5,857 bases of DNA from an uncultured Pirellula sp. (lineage in GTDB: Bacteria; Planctomycetota; Planctomycetia; Pirellulales; Pirellulaceae), in the NCBI GenBank assembly GCA_903892365.1, contig CAITIF010000329.1:1-5857 (forward strand). The letters run 5' to 3'. Under the pieces are notes generated by a model. It did not search any database, was not told where the DNA came from, and worked only from the letters and a program-made list of their open reading frames with translations. This document shows positions 5,365 to 5,857 of this stretch, in pieces; position 1 is the stretch's first letter, and every line of letters begins with the position of its first letter. Made by a program: the position numbers and the translations under genes.

Positions 5365-5857
5365 ATGTCCCACATCATCGAGATCGATCCGACGGTCGAC
5401 TATGCTTGCAAGCAAGTGATCGGCAATCCGTTGTTCCCCGAAATCACGATTCATTTCTTAAGCGCAGTCCTGACTCCCGAGTCACCTATCGTGGCTGCCA
5501 CGATTCTCAATCCTATCAATGAACAAAAGTTCGAATCCGACAAACTTTCAATTCTCGACATAAGAGCAATCGATCAATTAGGCCGGATCTTCAATGTCGA
5601 AGTGCAAAGGACCAGAACGACGGGGCTTGTGAAGCGAATCACGTATTATTCGGCCGGGAATTTTGTCGACCAGCTTGAACAAGGGGACGGGTATGAACAG
5701 CTCCGACCGTCGATTGGGATTTGCATTTTAACTGTCGATTTGTTTCCGTATTCGCTACGTCCTGCCTATCACAACGCATTCCGATTGAGAACTCTAGACG
5801 GTTTTGAGCTAACCGAATCGCTAGAAATCCACACAATCGAGCTTTCCAAGGTGAAGA
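5365..5857 (+). CDS. Rpn/PD-(D/E)XK family nuclease-transposase, 3' end outside the window
   Basis: The first 164 residues are present. The frame is open to the last base, so the C-terminus is missing; relatives are usually near 300 residues. The match is to the Rpn-like 'PD-(D/E)XK nuclease family transposase' group (PF12784 type). Seen: the N-terminal DYACKQVIGN motif (12-21), ILNP (47-50), DKLSILDIRAIDQLGRIFNVEVQ (59-81) with the nuclease residues D65, E79 and Q81, and KRITYYSAGNFVDQLEQGDGY (90-110) followed by LRPSIGICILTVDLF. Known: E. coli Rpn proteins are DNA endonucleases that raise recombination; many relatives are of uncertain role or act in defence or phage contexts. The ATG has no Shine-Dalgarno; a 10-bp perfect palindrome lies 4 nt upstream. 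The gene starts 77 nt from the right end of the IS21 element, so its original promoter may be gone. Confidence 0.9.
   Translation, partial: MSHIIEIDPTVDYACKQVIGNPLFPEITIHFLSAVLTPESPIVAATILNPINEQKFESDKLSILDIRAIDQLGRIFNVEVQRTRTTGLVKRITYYSAGNFVDQLEQGDGYEQLRPSIGICILTVDLFPYSLRPAYHNAFRLRTLDGFELTESLEIHTIELSKVK

Noticed and set aside
5639..5836. 65-codon minus-strand open frame at the right edge
   Set aside because: It is antisense to the Rpn-type gene, whose motifs are clear on the plus strand.

Overview
The window looks like an accessory stretch of a bacterial chromosome of moderate GC content. It most resembles a Planctomycetota (Pirellulales-like) genome. That assignment is an inference from the style of the proteins: a DLLLDTVSNVFGG-type stator-like membrane protein, a secreted beta-rich protein, a loosely conserved TPR-like protein and weak Shine-Dalgarno signals. 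It does not rest on a marker gene.

Left part (1-1561, plus strand): the last codons of an unidentified upstream gene probably overlap the start of a 297-residue single-pass membrane protein. This protein has a basic cytoplasmic N-terminus, one acidic-flanked transmembrane helix, a long coiled coil and an exported alpha/beta domain. The layout resembles the ExbD/TolR/MotB/ZorB side of a proton-driven stator, but no peptidoglycan-binding OmpA-like domain is recognisable. About 70 nt downstream lies a small protein with a signal peptide and a probable beta-sandwich fold.

Middle (1572-5287, minus strand): a TPR-like gene converges on the left pair and has lost its 5' end at the border of a complete 2606-bp IS21-family element. 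The element carries istA (DDE transposase) and istB (AAA+ helper), which are translationally coupled. Each end has two tandem copies of a GCGCTT-AAAAGGGGCC repeat separated by the same 8-nt spacing. The core of this repeat recurs inside both coding regions. A 28-bp identical segment occurs once in istA and once in istB and is read in the same frame as SKGAKAPTG. A longer variant and a degenerate copy also lie in coding sequence. The element has no target-site duplication, so its two flanks were probably not neighbours before it arrived.

Right part (5288-5857, plus strand): the first 164 residues of a Rpn/PD-(D/E)XK family nuclease-transposase gene, which runs off the window.

The most unusual signal is the set of terminal-repeat sequences inside the transposase genes. 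The stator-like protein is the best candidate for part of an uncharacterised cellular system, but its expected MotA/TolQ-like partner would lie outside the window.
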